The notes under the pieces: generated by a model | Seen by the model: only the letters and a program-made list of their open reading frames with translations | What the model was told of the DNA's origin: nothing | The model's database searches: none | Translations under genes and position numbers: made by a program | Part shown: piece after piece, positions 46,279 through 54,344 of the stretch | Position numbering within the stretch: position 1 is the stretch's first letter | Layout: the number at the start of each line of letters is the position of its first letter | Source of the DNA: Embleya sp049739465 | GTDB lineage: Bacteria > Actinomycetota > Actinomycetes > Streptomycetales > Streptomycetaceae | NCBI RefSeq assembly: GCF_049739465.1 | Contig: NZ_JBMHHY010000032.1 | Span: 67,896 to 131,895 of the forward strand | Reading direction: 5' to 3' | DNA: 64,000 bases

Positions 46279-46785
46279 ATGACCAGAATCGACGACACGC
46301 CGCCCGCGTGGGACGAGCGCACCCAGCTCACCACGTTTCTCGACTACGCACGTGGCACCGCCCGGGCCAAGTGCGCCGGCGTCTCCGCGGAGAACGCCCA
46401 CAAGGCGCTGCTGCCGGGCTCGCCGCTGATGACCATGAGCGGAGTGATCAATCACCTTCGCTGGGTCGAGTACTCCTGGTTCCAGGTGGTCTTCCTCGGC
46501 GAGGAGGATCAGGGCCCCTGGACCGAGGAGGACCCCGACCGCGAGATGCGCATCGCCGTCGACTTCCCGCTCACGCAGTTGCTCGACGAATACGACGAAC
46601 AGAGCGCCCGCTACCGCGAACTGGTCGCCGCGAGCGGCCTGGACGATCGGGCCAAGCGAGCCGTCCGCAACGGCCGCCACGTCGACCTGCGCTGGATCAT
46701 CCTCCACCTCACCGAGGAGACGGCCCGTCACAACGGTCACCTGGACATCCTGCGCGAGATGCTCGACGGCACGACCGGCGACTAG
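46279..46785 (+). CDS. DinB-family (DUF664) protein
   Basis: 168 residues. TFLDYARGTARAKCAGVSAENAHKAL, SGVINHLRWVEYSWFQ and DLRWIILHLTEETARHNGHLDILREMLDG are the three conserved helices of the DUF664/DinB four-helix bundle. His in NHLRW, HLTEE and RHNGH would form the metal site. Many actinobacterial members of this fold are thiol (mycothiol or bacillithiol) transferases or hydrolases, so a detoxification role is possible. It is divergent from the DUF6493 gene. The CCGTGTCTGACACAT stretch just after it (46787-46802) resembles an IS end. Confidence 0.85.
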   Translation: MTRIDDTPPAWDERTQLTTFLDYARGTARAKCAGVSAENAHKALLPGSPLMTMSGVINHLRWVEYSWFQVVFLGEEDQGPWTEEDPDREMRIAVDFPLTQLLDEYDEQSARYRELVAASGLDDRAKRAVRNGRHVDLRWIILHLTEETARHNGHLDILREMLDGTTGD

Positions 46786-46977
46786 GCCGTGTCTGACACA
46801 TAGGCAGGGGTCAGGTGGACAGACAGGTGTACCGACCGAGCCCGTCCGCGATCGCAGACGGCGACCCCATCGGGACGGGGCGATGCGACGGAGGTCGGGA
46901 ATGGGCGCGACGTACAATCGCGGTGCGGGCGAAGCGCCAGGCCGACATTCCGGCACCGGTATGAGGGAGAGGCCAGG

Positions 46978-47424
46978 ATGTTCGGTTCGAAGAAGAAAAA
47001 GAAGCAGATCAACGATCTGATGGCGCAGCTCAGGCCCGACCTGAGTCGGGAATCGCTCGGCGTCGGGCCCGACTTCCCGGGCGTCGCCCCGAACCCCTTC
47101 CTGAGCGGTGATGCCCGGAAGCGCAATGCGGAACTGCGTACAGGGGCGCTTGCGCTCGGCGTTCTCGTCGACTGGCGCGAGGTCAACAGCAATCCACGCG
47201 TGGTCCTGATGTTCGACGTGGAGACCGCCGACGGCATCTCGTTCCGCGGTATCGCAGACGAAACCCTCACGATCACCGAGCTCACCCGACTCGCCCCGGG
47301 ACAGACGTTGCCCGTGCGCTACCGGCCGGCCGCCATGGACCACTACGTCTGCCTTGCCCGGGACGCGGACCCGGCCCACGTGCAGCAGCTCTCCGACGAG
47401 ATCGCGAGCCGCAAGCGGACCTGA
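46978..47424 (+). CDS. Small uncharacterised protein with Lys-rich start
   Basis: 148 residues from an ATG with GGGAGAGGCCAGG upstream. The start is MFGSKKKKKQINDLM, then a helix, then a beta-rich half (ALALGVLVDWREVNSNPRVVLMFDVETADGISFRG, followed by ITELTRLAPGQTLPVRYRPA). That half looks like a small barrel, such as those in single-TM or secreted actinobacterial proteins with conserved GxxLPVRYxP. I do not recognise the function. An IS5-like remnant begins ~10 bp after its stop, so a transposon may have cut its original neighbourhood. Confidence 0.6.
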   Translation: MFGSKKKKKQINDLMAQLRPDLSRESLGVGPDFPGVAPNPFLSGDARKRNAELRTGALALGVLVDWREVNSNPRVVLMFDVETADGISFRGIADETLTITELTRLAPGQTLPVRYRPAAMDHYVCLARDADPAHVQQLSDEIASRKRT

Positions 47425-47433
47425 CCCCAAGCC

Positions 47434-47745
47434 ATTGGCCTGTTCCGCCGGTGGCAGCGGGACGGCACCCGGCAACGGATCTTCACCCGGCTCCAGTCCC
47501 CGGCCGACGCGAAGGCGGCGATCACGTGGGACCCGAGCGTCGACTCCACGGTGTGCCGCGCTCATCAGCATGCGGCCGGGGCCCGCAAGGAGGGCGACGT
47601 GCAGAAGGAACCGTCGGGCGGCGTCCTCGCCGAGCCCGTGGACCACGGACCGGGAAGGTCGCGCGGCGAGTTCACCACCAAGCTGCACCTGGCCGTCGAG
47701 CCGGGCCGGAAGCCATGGTCGCGGCCATCAACGAGTGGCTGTGAC
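47434..47745 (+). pseudogene. IS5-family transposase remnant
   Basis: The forward frame reads GLFRRWQRDGTRQRIF, AAITWDPSVDSTVCRAHQHAAGARK, then GRSRGEFTTKLHLAVEPGRKP. This is the DDE-domain start of IS5-type transposases common in Streptomyces (the second D of the motif region is in WDPSVDST). The N-terminus and the rest of the catalytic domain are missing. Several substitutions and a break near 47715 show it is not functional. Confidence 0.8.
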
Positions 47746-47753
47746 CAGGACCC

Positions 47754-48215
47754 TCACAGGGTGCTCCGCTCGGACGGTGCCACCGCCGCACAGGCACCAG
47801 CGATCGCTTCCGTGTCCCAGTAGAAAGGTCGGACTTCAGCGATCTGCCCATCCTTGATCTTGACCGTCTGCAAGATCGGGAACGCGAGCTCGCGGCCGGT
47901 GGAACGAGCTCGAGCACGGACCTGGGTGAGTACCACCGCAGTCTCGCCAGTGGCGAGGAATTCCTGCTCCGCCATGTCGAACGACTCCCACACCCGACTC
48001 ATGGCGAGGAAGAACCCTTCCATGCCCTCGTGTCCACGCCAGATGCCGCCATAGGGCAGCGCCTCGGCTTGATGCAGCACGACATCAGGCGCGAAGAACG
48101 GAGCAAGCAGGCCGAACGAGGCCGCGCCCGGGCCTCCGGCTGCCAAGTACTCAGCCTCAGCTGCATACATGCCAGTAAGGACAGTTACCGAGTCGGAGGC
48201 GAAAGAAGCTGTCAT
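47754..48215 (-). CDS. SnoaL/NTF2-like protein
   Basis: 153 residues of the cone-shaped alpha+beta NTF2-like fold. FAPDVVLHQAEALPYGG, GHEGMEGFFLAMSRVWESFDMAEQEFLATGETAVVL and QTVKIKDGQIAEVRPFYWDTEAI match the SnoaL-like polyketide-cyclase/limonene-epoxide-hydrolase group. Most members of this size with conserved EVRPFYWD are of unknown substrate. It starts ~470 bp after the transposase remnant's start and is transcribed towards it. Confidence 0.82.
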   Translation of the reverse strand: MTASFASDSVTVLTGMYAAEAEYLAAGGPGAASFGLLAPFFAPDVVLHQAEALPYGGIWRGHEGMEGFFLAMSRVWESFDMAEQEFLATGETAVVLTQVRARARSTGRELAFPILQTVKIKDGQIAEVRPFYWDTEAIAGACAAVAPSERSTL

Positions 48216-48459
48216 GCCGTCACTGTGATCTACCGCGACGGATCACGCCGGCGGCAATCAGACATCGAGCTGTGGTCCGGAGAGCGCTTTCGATACAAGC
48301 CCTGGATCCGGCGGAGATCACGGGCGGAGCCGGAGCCGGATCGAGGCTCGTCGGGGCGGTGCTGCCGGGGCGTGCGTCCTTTCCCGATACTCGTGACGCC
48401 TTCCTGCGGGCCCCGGCGGCGAGTATCCGTAGCAGGCCACCGACGAATAGGTGCCTGGG

Positions 48460-48600
48460 CTACCGCCGTAAACCGTCACCCCCTGGGGGTGGGGCAGGAG
48501 ATGGGCCCACGTCGGCGCCGGCCGGGGTGGCCGGTGCGACGCCTCCGGGGAGGAGGCTACCCGCGATCAGCGCGGCCGTGGAGTTGTTGTGGATCTTCAT
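48460..48600 (-). CDS. Putative small secreted peptide (46 aa)
   Basis: An ATG at 48600 lies 8 bp after an excellent site (AAAGGAG at 48609-48615, minus strand). The peptide starts MKIHNNSTAALIAGSLLPGG, a short hydrophobic core like a signal peptide. It continues PAGADVGPSPAPPPGG and ends in Arg-Arg. It may be a short secreted peptide or the decayed front of a chaplin- or rodlin-like gene. The 8-bp tandem repeat directly upstream is unusual. No homologue is recognised. The rest of the 48216-48843 gap shows no other gene. Confidence 0.4.
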   Translation of the reverse strand: MKIHNNSTAALIAGSLLPGGVAPATPAGADVGPSPAPPPGGDGLRR

Positions 48601-48614
48601 GCGCGTTCTCCTTT

Positions 48615-48660
48615 GGGTCCGTGGGTCCGTGGGTCCATGGGTGCGTGGGTCCGTGGGTGG
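48615..48660. repeat. Tandem 8-bp repeat GGGTCCGT
   Basis: About 5.75 units in tandem (GGGTCCGT, GGGTCCAT, GGGTGCGT variants) from 48615 to 48660. On the minus strand it lies immediately upstream of the small-peptide RBS, so copy number could alter its promoter or leader. Confidence 0.9.
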
Positions 48661-48843
48661 AACCGGGTCCTGGAGCGGCCCGAGGCGGGGGCTCAAGCGG
48701 CCCGCTTTCCGATGAGAATGCGCGTACCCGAGGACCTGGGGCCAGGTATGAGGCTGTGGGCCCAATTGACGCGAATCGCCACTCGGGCGCGGATGTTGGG
48801 TCATGCTCGGGCTTGAAGCGACCACGCGGGACCAGGGGGACGC

Positions 48844-49890
48844 ATGCAGGAAATGGTTTTCGGTGTGTCCGACATGGCACGGATCGGATTCGCCACCTCT
48901 CCGATGGACCATCTGATCCTCGGGATGATCCCGCGCGAGGCGGCCCACTACGTCGGGGGCTCGGCGGTGCGCGATCGCTGGTGGCGGAGCATGCGTGGCC
49001 ATGTGCCCCGGAGCGCGGGTCCGTTGATGGAACTGTGTGCCGCGAGCCCGTCCGGCCTTCCGGATTTCATGAGTGCCGAGATCGATGGCGAACGGCGCCT
49101 CATCGGCGACGAACTCGACGCCATCCGCTCGGTGTCGGACGAGCAGGTTCACGCGGACCTGTTCCGTGCCTACGAGTCCCGGAGCGACCCGGCCGATACC
49201 GAGGGGAACGGCACACGGAAGTCTGAACCCCCGCGCATCGTGCAGGAGTTACGCGATGAGGGTAGTGACGGGCTGCGCCGCCTGACCAAGGCGGCCTGGG
49301 CCTTGTACACCGAGTGCCTGGCCCCCGAATGGCCGGACATCCAACGGCAGTTACACGCCGACATCTCGCGTCGGCTGCACGTCGCGGCGAAGACCGGGGT
49401 CGGGGCCCTGCTGGAGGGGCTGCATCCAAGGCTCAGCTGGCACGACGACGGGACCCTCCGGTATGCCGAGGTGCCGAGGTGGGCCGACGAAACCTTCGAA
49501 CTCGGCGGACTCGGCCTGGAACTGAGGCCCTCGGTCTTCCTCGAAGAAGGGATCGGGTTCCTGCTTCAGAAGGGACGCCGGCCGGCGCTCTTCCACCCGG
49601 TCGGCCCGGGGCTCCACCGCGACCGGCCCGCACCCGGTCTGGACGGGCTGGTGATCCTGGTCGGCCCCGCACGCGCCAGGGCCCTGCGGGCGGTCGGCCG
49701 GGGACCGTGCACGACCAAGGAACTCGCGGACCGGCTGGGCATTGCCGCGTCCTCGACCTCCGCCCACACCAATGCGCTGCGGGCCGCCGGGACGATCACC
49801 ACGACGCGAAACGGCCGCGAGGTCCGCCACGCACTCACCTGCCTCGGCCACGACTTGCTCGCCACGAACCCTGAACCAGGCTTTTGCTGA
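48844..49890 (+). CDS. ArsR-type regulator with DUF5937-like N-terminus
   Basis: 348 residues. The long N-terminal domain begins MVFGVSDMARIGFATSPMDH and includes LYTECLAPEWPDIQRQLHAD and ALLEGLHPRLSWHDDG, as in DUF5937 proteins of Streptomyces. The C-terminal winged helix (~275-340) reads ALRAVGRGPCTTKELADRLGIAASSTSAHTNALRAAGTITT. No Cys metal site typical of ArsR is evident. Targets unknown. Downstream (49891-50258) there is no gene except the first copy of the 111-bp repeat. Confidence 0.82.
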   Translation: MQEMVFGVSDMARIGFATSPMDHLILGMIPREAAHYVGGSAVRDRWWRSMRGHVPRSAGPLMELCAASPSGLPDFMSAEIDGERRLIGDELDAIRSVSDEQVHADLFRAYESRSDPADTEGNGTRKSEPPRIVQELRDEGSDGLRRLTKAAWALYTECLAPEWPDIQRQLHADISRRLHVAAKTGVGALLEGLHPRLSWHDDGTLRYAEVPRWADETFELGGLGLELRPSVFLEEGIGFLLQKGRRPALFHPVGPGLHRDRPAPGLDGLVILVGPARARALRAVGRGPCTTKELADRLGIAASSTSAHTNALRAAGTITTTRNGREVRHALTCLGHDLLATNPEPGFC

Positions 49891-50009
49891 CGTTGTCGGG
49901 GCGATGTCGATCCCCGTCAGGGCCGAGGCGGGGGAGCCGATACGCGCTGATTGACCGAACTCGGGGCGTCGCGAAGGTGGTTCGCTGTGTGTTGCCGGTC
50001 AGCGCCGCG

Positions 50010-50120
50010 CCGGCTACATGCCCGCAACGAGTGCGCCGCCGGTCGGGTCGGCGAACGGCGATTCATCCGGAACCGATCGGCGGCGTTGTGGTTGTCAGGC
50101 TTTGAGCGCGCGTACGAGTT
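50010..50120. repeat. 111-bp direct repeat, copy 1
   Basis: Nearly identical (one mismatch) to 50791-50901. It carries the last codons of a DUF397 gene (…LVRALKA then stop at 50095-50097, minus strand) cut off from any start, plus the sequence beyond. Weaker similarity extends about 80 bp to the left in both copies. Confidence 0.92.
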
Positions 50121-50258
50121 TGGATCCATGCACTCGGGTCGACTTCGCGGTGGCCTCGGTCGGCCCAACGATTCGGCGTGCCCGCCACGGCCGCGTGGTG
50201 ACTCGCCGGTCGGCCCAGGAGACGATGATTCGCCCGGGACCGATCGGCGCCGTTCGGG

Positions 50259-50456
50259 TCAGCCCTGCTGTACGCCGGCGATGAACGCGCGGAACTGGTC
50301 GTACCCGAACGCCAGTACAGGGCTGTCGTGGAGCTTTGAGTCGCGGGCGCCCACGATGGTCGGGAGGAAGGCGGTCTCGACGCACGAGCCGTCCGTACCG
50401 CTGTGGCTGCTCTTGAACCACACGGCGTTCGTGAAGCCGGAAGGGTTGGTGCTCAT
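50259..50456 (-). CDS. DUF397 protein (Scr2-like)
   Basis: 65 residues. AVWFKSSHSGTDGSCVETAFLPTIVGARDSKLHDSPVLAF followed by FIAGVQQG is the DUF397 pattern (KSSxSxxxGxCVEVA, VRDSK). Its start overlaps the stop of a truncated regulator fragment by 4 bp (ATGA). In Streptomyces, DUF397 proteins are the Scr2 partner of Scr1-type XRE regulators, and the pair can act like a toxin-antitoxin and affect secondary metabolism. Here the regulator is broken, so this partner may be an orphan. Confidence 0.88.
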   Translation of the reverse strand: MSTNPSGFTNAVWFKSSHSGTDGSCVETAFLPTIVGARDSKLHDSPVLAFGYDQFRAFIAGVQQG

Positions 50457-50593
50457 TTCATCTCCCTTTCGATGCGTTGCAGCATCGTGACTGTTTCGCC
50501 CGGATCGTTTGCTGCGCCCACCAGTTGATCCCGTGCCTGCTGCCGACAGGCCTCGACGGTGCCCGGCACGCGGGTGGCCCGCTGATCAGTGTG
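50453..50593 (-). pseudogene. Remnant of an Scr1-like XRE/DUF5753 regulator
   Basis: Only ~46 codons remain: VEACRQQARDQLVGAANDPGETVTMLQRIEREMK. This fits the last helices of DUF5753 proteins, and the ATGA overlap with the DUF397 start repeats the arrangement of the intact pair at 51055-51900. Upstream sequence to 50790 has no HTH or DUF5753 body. The remnant was probably left by the same rearrangement that made the 111-bp repeat. Confidence 0.55.
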
Positions 50594-50790
50594 GTGTGTA
50601 CCTCCGGCATGTACGCCGAACGCGCGTCGGCGATAAGCCACTTGCACCCGGAGAAGCGGAGGCGCCTGGAGGCCGTCATCGCCCCTCACGCGGAGGTGAT
50701 CCGCGCCTGCGCTGAGGCGGCGGATCCCATACGGGCTGACTGATCGAACTCGCGGGTAGTTCACCGTCCGTCGCCGGTCAGAGCTGTGCG

Positions 50791-50901
50791 CCGGCTACGT
50801 GCCCGCAACGAGTGCGCCGCCGGTCGGGTCGGCGAACGGCGATTCATCCGGAACCGATCGGCGGCGTTGTGGTTGTCAGGCTTTGAGCGCGCGTACGAGT
50901 T
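50791..50901. repeat. 111-bp direct repeat, copy 2
   Basis: Second copy of the repeat, 781 bp from the first. Its right end overlaps the 3' end of the intact DUF397 gene (50876-51058). Confidence 0.92.
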
Positions 50902-51058
50902 CGGTCCAGGCGGTGGGGGTGATTTCGAGGTGGCCGCGGGTGCGGTCTTTGGTGTCGCGTACTCCGGTCTTGGTCGCTAAGGGGGCGGCCTCGACGCACG
51001 CGTTGTTGTCGCTGCTGTAGCTCGCGGTCCGCCAAGGCGCGGAGTCGATTTTGGTCAC
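50876..51058 (-). CDS. DUF397 protein paired with an intact Scr1-like regulator
   Basis: 60 residues from a GTG at 51058. It shows the family pattern SAPWRTASYSSDNNACVEAA, GVRDTKDRTRGHLEI and TAWTELVRALKA. The GTG overlaps the stop of the XRE/DUF5753 gene by 4 bp (GTGA), so the two are translated together. The 3' end lies in the 111-bp repeat. It is predicted to be the small partner of the upstream regulator. Confidence 0.92.
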   Translation of the reverse strand: MTKIDSAPWRTASYSSDNNACVEAAPLATKTGVRDTKDRTRGHLEITPTAWTELVRALKA

Positions 51059-51900
51059 GTCAGTGCGTCCAATCTCGCTTGAATCAGAGCCCGACTTGCT
51101 TCTGCCGTCACGCATGTCTCCCTGGTACGAGACAACTTGCGGTCGAAGCGCGCCAAGTCTCTGTGTGTCTCTCTGAACGTAGCCCCGTCCTGGTACTCGA
51201 CGTAGACCACGCTCGGATCGTCCGGGGTCGCAAACTCCAGTATCGAGCACTCACCGCCGATCAGGAACGGGGCGGTAAAAGGAGCGATCAACACTTCCAC
51301 GTTGGGAAGGTTACTTACCTGGAGAAGGTGGGCCAACTGCTCTCGATGCACGTCCAAGCTCCCGATCCGGGCATGAAGCAGGGCCTCTCCCAGGAGTGCG
51401 GTGTACTCGACAGGAGACGTGTCGGTGAGGAGCTTCTGTCGTCGGGTCCGGATTTCCACCAGTGCCGATGCGTCGTCGGGATCCGTGACGAACGGGCTGG
51501 CTGCGATGACCGCCCGGGCGTATGCGGGTACCTGAAGGAGGCCCGGAATCCAACAGCTCGTAGCGGTTACGATGCGGGCGGCCTCATTCTCCAGGGAGAT
51601 GAGTTCTTCGTAGGACCCGGTCAGGATGTCGCGATAGCTCGCCCACCACTGCACGTCCCGGCCGTTCTCCCGCCACCCCTCCATGGAGTCCAAGTCGGCG
51701 GTCGAGAAGCCGTAAAGAGTGCCGAGTTTGACCATGTCGTGCCGACTGATGGGGGACTTCGCGTTCTCGATGCGCGAGACCTTCGATCCGTCCCAGCCGA
51801 ACTCGGCGGCAACCTGGTCCAGCGTCCAACCGAGCCGCTTGCGTCCGTCCTTGAGCTTGGCGCCCAAGCGCCTGCGCGCGTACCCCGGTGTCGTTCCCAT
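51055..51900 (-). CDS. XRE-family Scr1-like regulator with DUF5753
   Basis: 281 residues from the ATG at 51900 (AAAGGGGATCC upstream). The N-terminal XRE HTH is RRLGAKLKDGRKRLGWTLDQVAAEFGWDGSKVSRIENAKSPIS. The rest is the DUF5753 ligand-like domain (YEELISLENEAARIVTATSCWIPGLLQVPAYARAVI, then SLDVHREQLAHLLQVSNLPNVEVLIAPF). In S. coelicolor such proteins (Scr1) with their DUF397 partners behave like toxin-antitoxin pairs and alter antibiotic production. The coupled DUF397 gene follows. Coding on the minus strand into the duplicated region. Confidence 0.92.
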   Translation of the reverse strand: MGTTPGYARRRLGAKLKDGRKRLGWTLDQVAAEFGWDGSKVSRIENAKSPISRHDMVKLGTLYGFSTADLDSMEGWRENGRDVQWWASYRDILTGSYEELISLENEAARIVTATSCWIPGLLQVPAYARAVIAASPFVTDPDDASALVEIRTRRQKLLTDTSPVEYTALLGEALLHARIGSLDVHREQLAHLLQVSNLPNVEVLIAPFTAPFLIGGECSILEFATPDDPSVVYVEYQDGATFRETHRDLARFDRKLSRTRETCVTAEASRALIQARLDALT

Positions 51901-52507
51901 GGATCCCCTTTTCGTTCCAATTGCGGACTCATCGTGCCACCCAACGAACCGTCCCCTGGGGTGATTTATCTTGATGAGTTCAGGCATGCAACTTGCATGA
52001 GGGTTGGTGTAGATGTCAGGCTGAGAGTCAGCGTACAGCTACCGTCGGTGAATTCGGGCCGCCGGCAGCGCCCTGCCCTGACTCATTGGGGGGCCACGAT
52101 GGCCGACTACGAAACGCCGCCTCCGCCGGGGGCGACACCGACGTCGACGCATTCTTCGAGCAGCGCTTTGGCCGAACGATCCGAGGTTCTTGGTTGGGCA
52201 AAGTCGGAAGCCGGCCGGGGTCTACTCCGGAGGTGTGCGCCGACAAGCGCGCCGCGCTCTGAGTGCCGCCGGTGTGGTTATCGGGTATCCGTAGCCGGAA
52301 TCGTGCCACCCGGTGAGCCGGCGGCGTACGGCTGATCATCGAATTCTTCTTCTCCGCAGGCCGATTGGGCCTGACGGAAGGGACGCCGGCGCCGAGCGTC
52401 GGCCAAGCGGCGAGCAACGTTGCCGCTCCTTCAACCGGCAGCGGCCGGGCGTCTCGATTGCACGCGTGAGCCCGGCCGCTGCCTCCATCTACCACGGTGA
52501 GGCAGCG
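51901..52507. other. Gap with possible decayed ECF sigma-factor start
   Basis: 607 bp with no intact gene. From 52099 one frame opens MADYETPPPPGAT and, after a one-base shift, the next frame reads GDTDVDAFFEQRFGRTIR. Joined, these resemble the start of an ECF sigma region 2, but no later motif follows, so this is a weak call. The right end (52491-52507) is the conserved leader of the MES cassette. Confidence 0.3.
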
Positions 52508-52609
52508 ATGGAGAGTCAAGAGTATCGGGTCGGCGGCGGTGGGTTGCCGGTTGTGGTGGGGTGTCTGCGGCTTGCCGTGGAGATCGACGGCGTGCGGGAG
52601 GCGGGGTGA
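52508..52609 (+). CDS. 33-aa MES-type leader ORF
   Basis: A short ORF starting MESQEYRVGGGGLPVVVGC, ending TGA at 52607-52609. It overlaps the kinase GTG by 4 bp (GTGA), so the two may be coupled. The upstream GGTGAGGCAGCG and the first ~20 codons recur at 57472-57540, where the ORF continues into a decayed cassette gene. It may regulate the kinase by translational coupling or be the trimmed front of a longer gene. Confidence 0.5.
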   Translation: MESQEYRVGGGGLPVVVGCLRLAVEIDGVREAG

Positions 52610-53406
52610 ACCGGCGCTGTGGGTGGGCGGAACTACCCGGTCAGGTAAGGGAGTTCATTGCCTCGGTCGCCGGCCCGGTGGAGTCGGTTGCGCCGGTGGT
52701 CGGTCCGTATACGAGTTCCTTTGCCGGGACGGTGACGACCGCTTCCGGTCCGCTGTTTGTGAAGGTGGCGGAGGAGGCCACTGCGCCGTGGTCGGCTCGC
52801 GCGCAGACGAGTGAGGTTGCGGCGAGTGCGGTGACGGGGGTGTTGTCGCCTCGGTTGGTGCGGCACGGGGTTGTCGACGGGTGGCGGGTGCTGGTGTTCG
52901 AGCATGTCGAAGGCCGCCCGGTGCAGTTGGGCCTGGACTCGCCGGATTTGGCGCAGGTGGTGGGCGCGGTGGATCGGATCGGGCGGATTCGTCCGGGACG
53001 GAGCGCCGGATTGCCGACTCTGGTGGGGCGGTTGCGGGATTACGTGCCGGCGGGGCGTACCGGGCCGTTGTGTGGGGATCGGTTGCTGCATACCGATCTG
53101 ACAGCGGCGAACATGATCGTGCGGCCGGATGGGCGGCTGGTGGTGGTCGATTGGGGCCAGGTGGCGGTCGGGCCTCGGTGGGCGGAGGTGGGGTTTCTGG
53201 GGGCGCATCTTTTGGTTGCGGGGCACGATCTTGGTGAGGTCCGGCGCTGGATGTGGCGATTCCCCGAGTGGCGTCGGACGCCGCATTCGGCTCGGCGGGC
53301 GCTTGCCGAGGCGATGGTCGCGCGGTCGGGCGGCGAGGCGGCCTGGTGGCTGAGCCTGGTGGGTGCGCCGGTTGTGCCGGTTGCGCCGGATGAGGTGGGT
53401 CGGTGA
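52606..53406 (+). CDS. Aminoglycoside phosphotransferase-like kinase
   Basis: 266 residues from a GTG at 52606 (GGGAGGCGGG upstream). The nucleotide part begins VGPYTSSFAGTVTTASGPLFVKVAEE, with the Lys that would contact ATP. LLHTDLTAANMIV gives the catalytic Asp and Asn (HxDxxxxN), and VVDWGQVAVGPRWAE is the Mg-binding D-x-G equivalent (DWG). The family covers small-molecule kinases such as APH, choline kinase and fructosamine-3-kinase. The substrate cannot be read. Coupled to the 33-aa ORF upstream. Codon use is GT-rich but similar to the neighbouring cassette genes. Confidence 0.85.
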   Translation: MNRRCGWAELPGQVREFIASVAGPVESVAPVVGPYTSSFAGTVTTASGPLFVKVAEEATAPWSARAQTSEVAASAVTGVLSPRLVRHGVVDGWRVLVFEHVEGRPVQLGLDSPDLAQVVGAVDRIGRIRPGRSAGLPTLVGRLRDYVPAGRTGPLCGDRLLHTDLTAANMIVRPDGRLVVVDWGQVAVGPRWAEVGFLGAHLLVAGHDLGEVRRWMWRFPEWRRTPHSARRALAEAMVARSGGEAAWWLSLVGAPVVPVAPDEVGR

Positions 53407-53538
53407 TCGGGGGAGTTCTTGGCGAGCGCGCGGAATCCCTTTCCCGACCGTGACCGGCGACGGGCGAAGGGGTGGGGCTCGACTTTGGCCAGTGGACCCC
53501 ACCCCCGCGTGCCTCCGACAGAAGGACACGTACTCACG

Positions 53539-53811
53539 ATGACATATCAATTTGGATGGACCCAAAACCGCTCGGCGCACACGGTGGGCGGGGAACGTGA
53601 TCGGCAGGACGAGCGGTTGGGTCTGCTGGTTCGAGAGTGGGTCGATGGGGTGGATGCCGAGACCGTTGCGCTCGCTCCGCCCCCGGCGCTGGTTCGGCGT
53701 GTGCGGCTGCCGCTGCGCCTGCGGTTGCTTCGGTGGTGGCGGGCGAGGCGGTTGTCGGTGCGGTTTCGTGCGCTGCGGTCGGATGGGCGGGACGGGCGGG
53801 ACGGGCGATGA
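53539..53811 (+). CDS. Cassette gene A: 90-aa Arg-rich protein of unknown function
   Basis: 90 residues. The core DRQDERLGLLVREWVDGVDAE is acidic and helical. The second half is very basic (RRVRLPLRLRLLRWWRARRLSVRFRAL) and ends in GRDGRDGR. Its stop overlaps the start of the next gene by 4 bp. A decayed copy lies at 62640-62860. I do not recognise it. The amphipathic basic helix could bind nucleic acid or membrane. Start chosen at 53539, with AGAAGGAC 12 bp upstream. Confidence 0.5.
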   Translation: MTYQFGWTQNRSAHTVGGERDRQDERLGLLVREWVDGVDAETVALAPPPALVRRVRLPLRLRLLRWWRARRLSVRFRALRSDGRDGRDGR

Positions 53812-54257
53812 GCACTCGGCGGCGGGCTTCGGGGAGTACGCAGGAGGACATCGATCGGGGTCGGGTGTTCTTCGAGCGGTATCGGCACGCTTGGTGTCGT
53901 GACGGGTATTCGGGCCGCGAAGGTGTGCTGATGGACGTGCAGGGGCGGCAGGTCCATCTGCGGTTGCGGAGTGGGATCGAATTCGCGTGTCGGGTGGGGG
54001 ACTTGGTGGTCCTTCGGCTGCCGCCGCCGATTGTGTACCAGAGCGTGAGGTACGTCGGTGGGGAGGGCACGGCGATGCGAGCGGATGGCGTGCTCACGGA
54101 GCTGTGCGCGGTGGACGCGGGGATGTTGGCGACGGTCCAACCGGCGGTTGGTTCGGCGTGGTTCGCGTTGTTGTCGGACCTGGAGCGGGTCGGTTGTCCG
54201 TTGGGTGCGGTGGCGGGGTGGGCGGAACCTCCCTTCCTGCCGGAGGGGGTGGGGTGA
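53808..54257 (+). CDS. Cassette gene B: 149-aa protein of unknown function
   Basis: 149 residues, coupled to gene A through ATGA. DIDRGRVFFERYRHAWCRDGYS and GVLMDVQGRQVHLRLRSGIEFACRVGDLVVLRLPPPIVYQSV form a small beta-rich domain. LTELCAVDAGMLATVQPAVGSAWFALLSDLERVGCPLGAV is helical. A frameshifted copy of its latter half is at 57580-57853, and the start recurs at 62929. No known domain is recognised. The conserved pair and its repeated decay products suggest a mobile or selfish small-gene family. Confidence 0.5.
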   Translation: MSTRRRASGSTQEDIDRGRVFFERYRHAWCRDGYSGREGVLMDVQGRQVHLRLRSGIEFACRVGDLVVLRLPPPIVYQSVRYVGGEGTAMRADGVLTELCAVDAGMLATVQPAVGSAWFALLSDLERVGCPLGAVAGWAEPPFLPEGVG

Positions 54258-54344
54258 GAGCCGGATAACTTCCGGATTTTGTTGGTGATTTGGCGCGCTG
54301 CCCATTCGGACTGCCGTACGGACACGGGTGTTCCGGCCCGGGTC

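Noticed and set aside
52099..52262. Possible ECF sigma-factor gene
   Set aside because: Only a weak start-like segment across a frameshift; no region 4 and no continuous frame.
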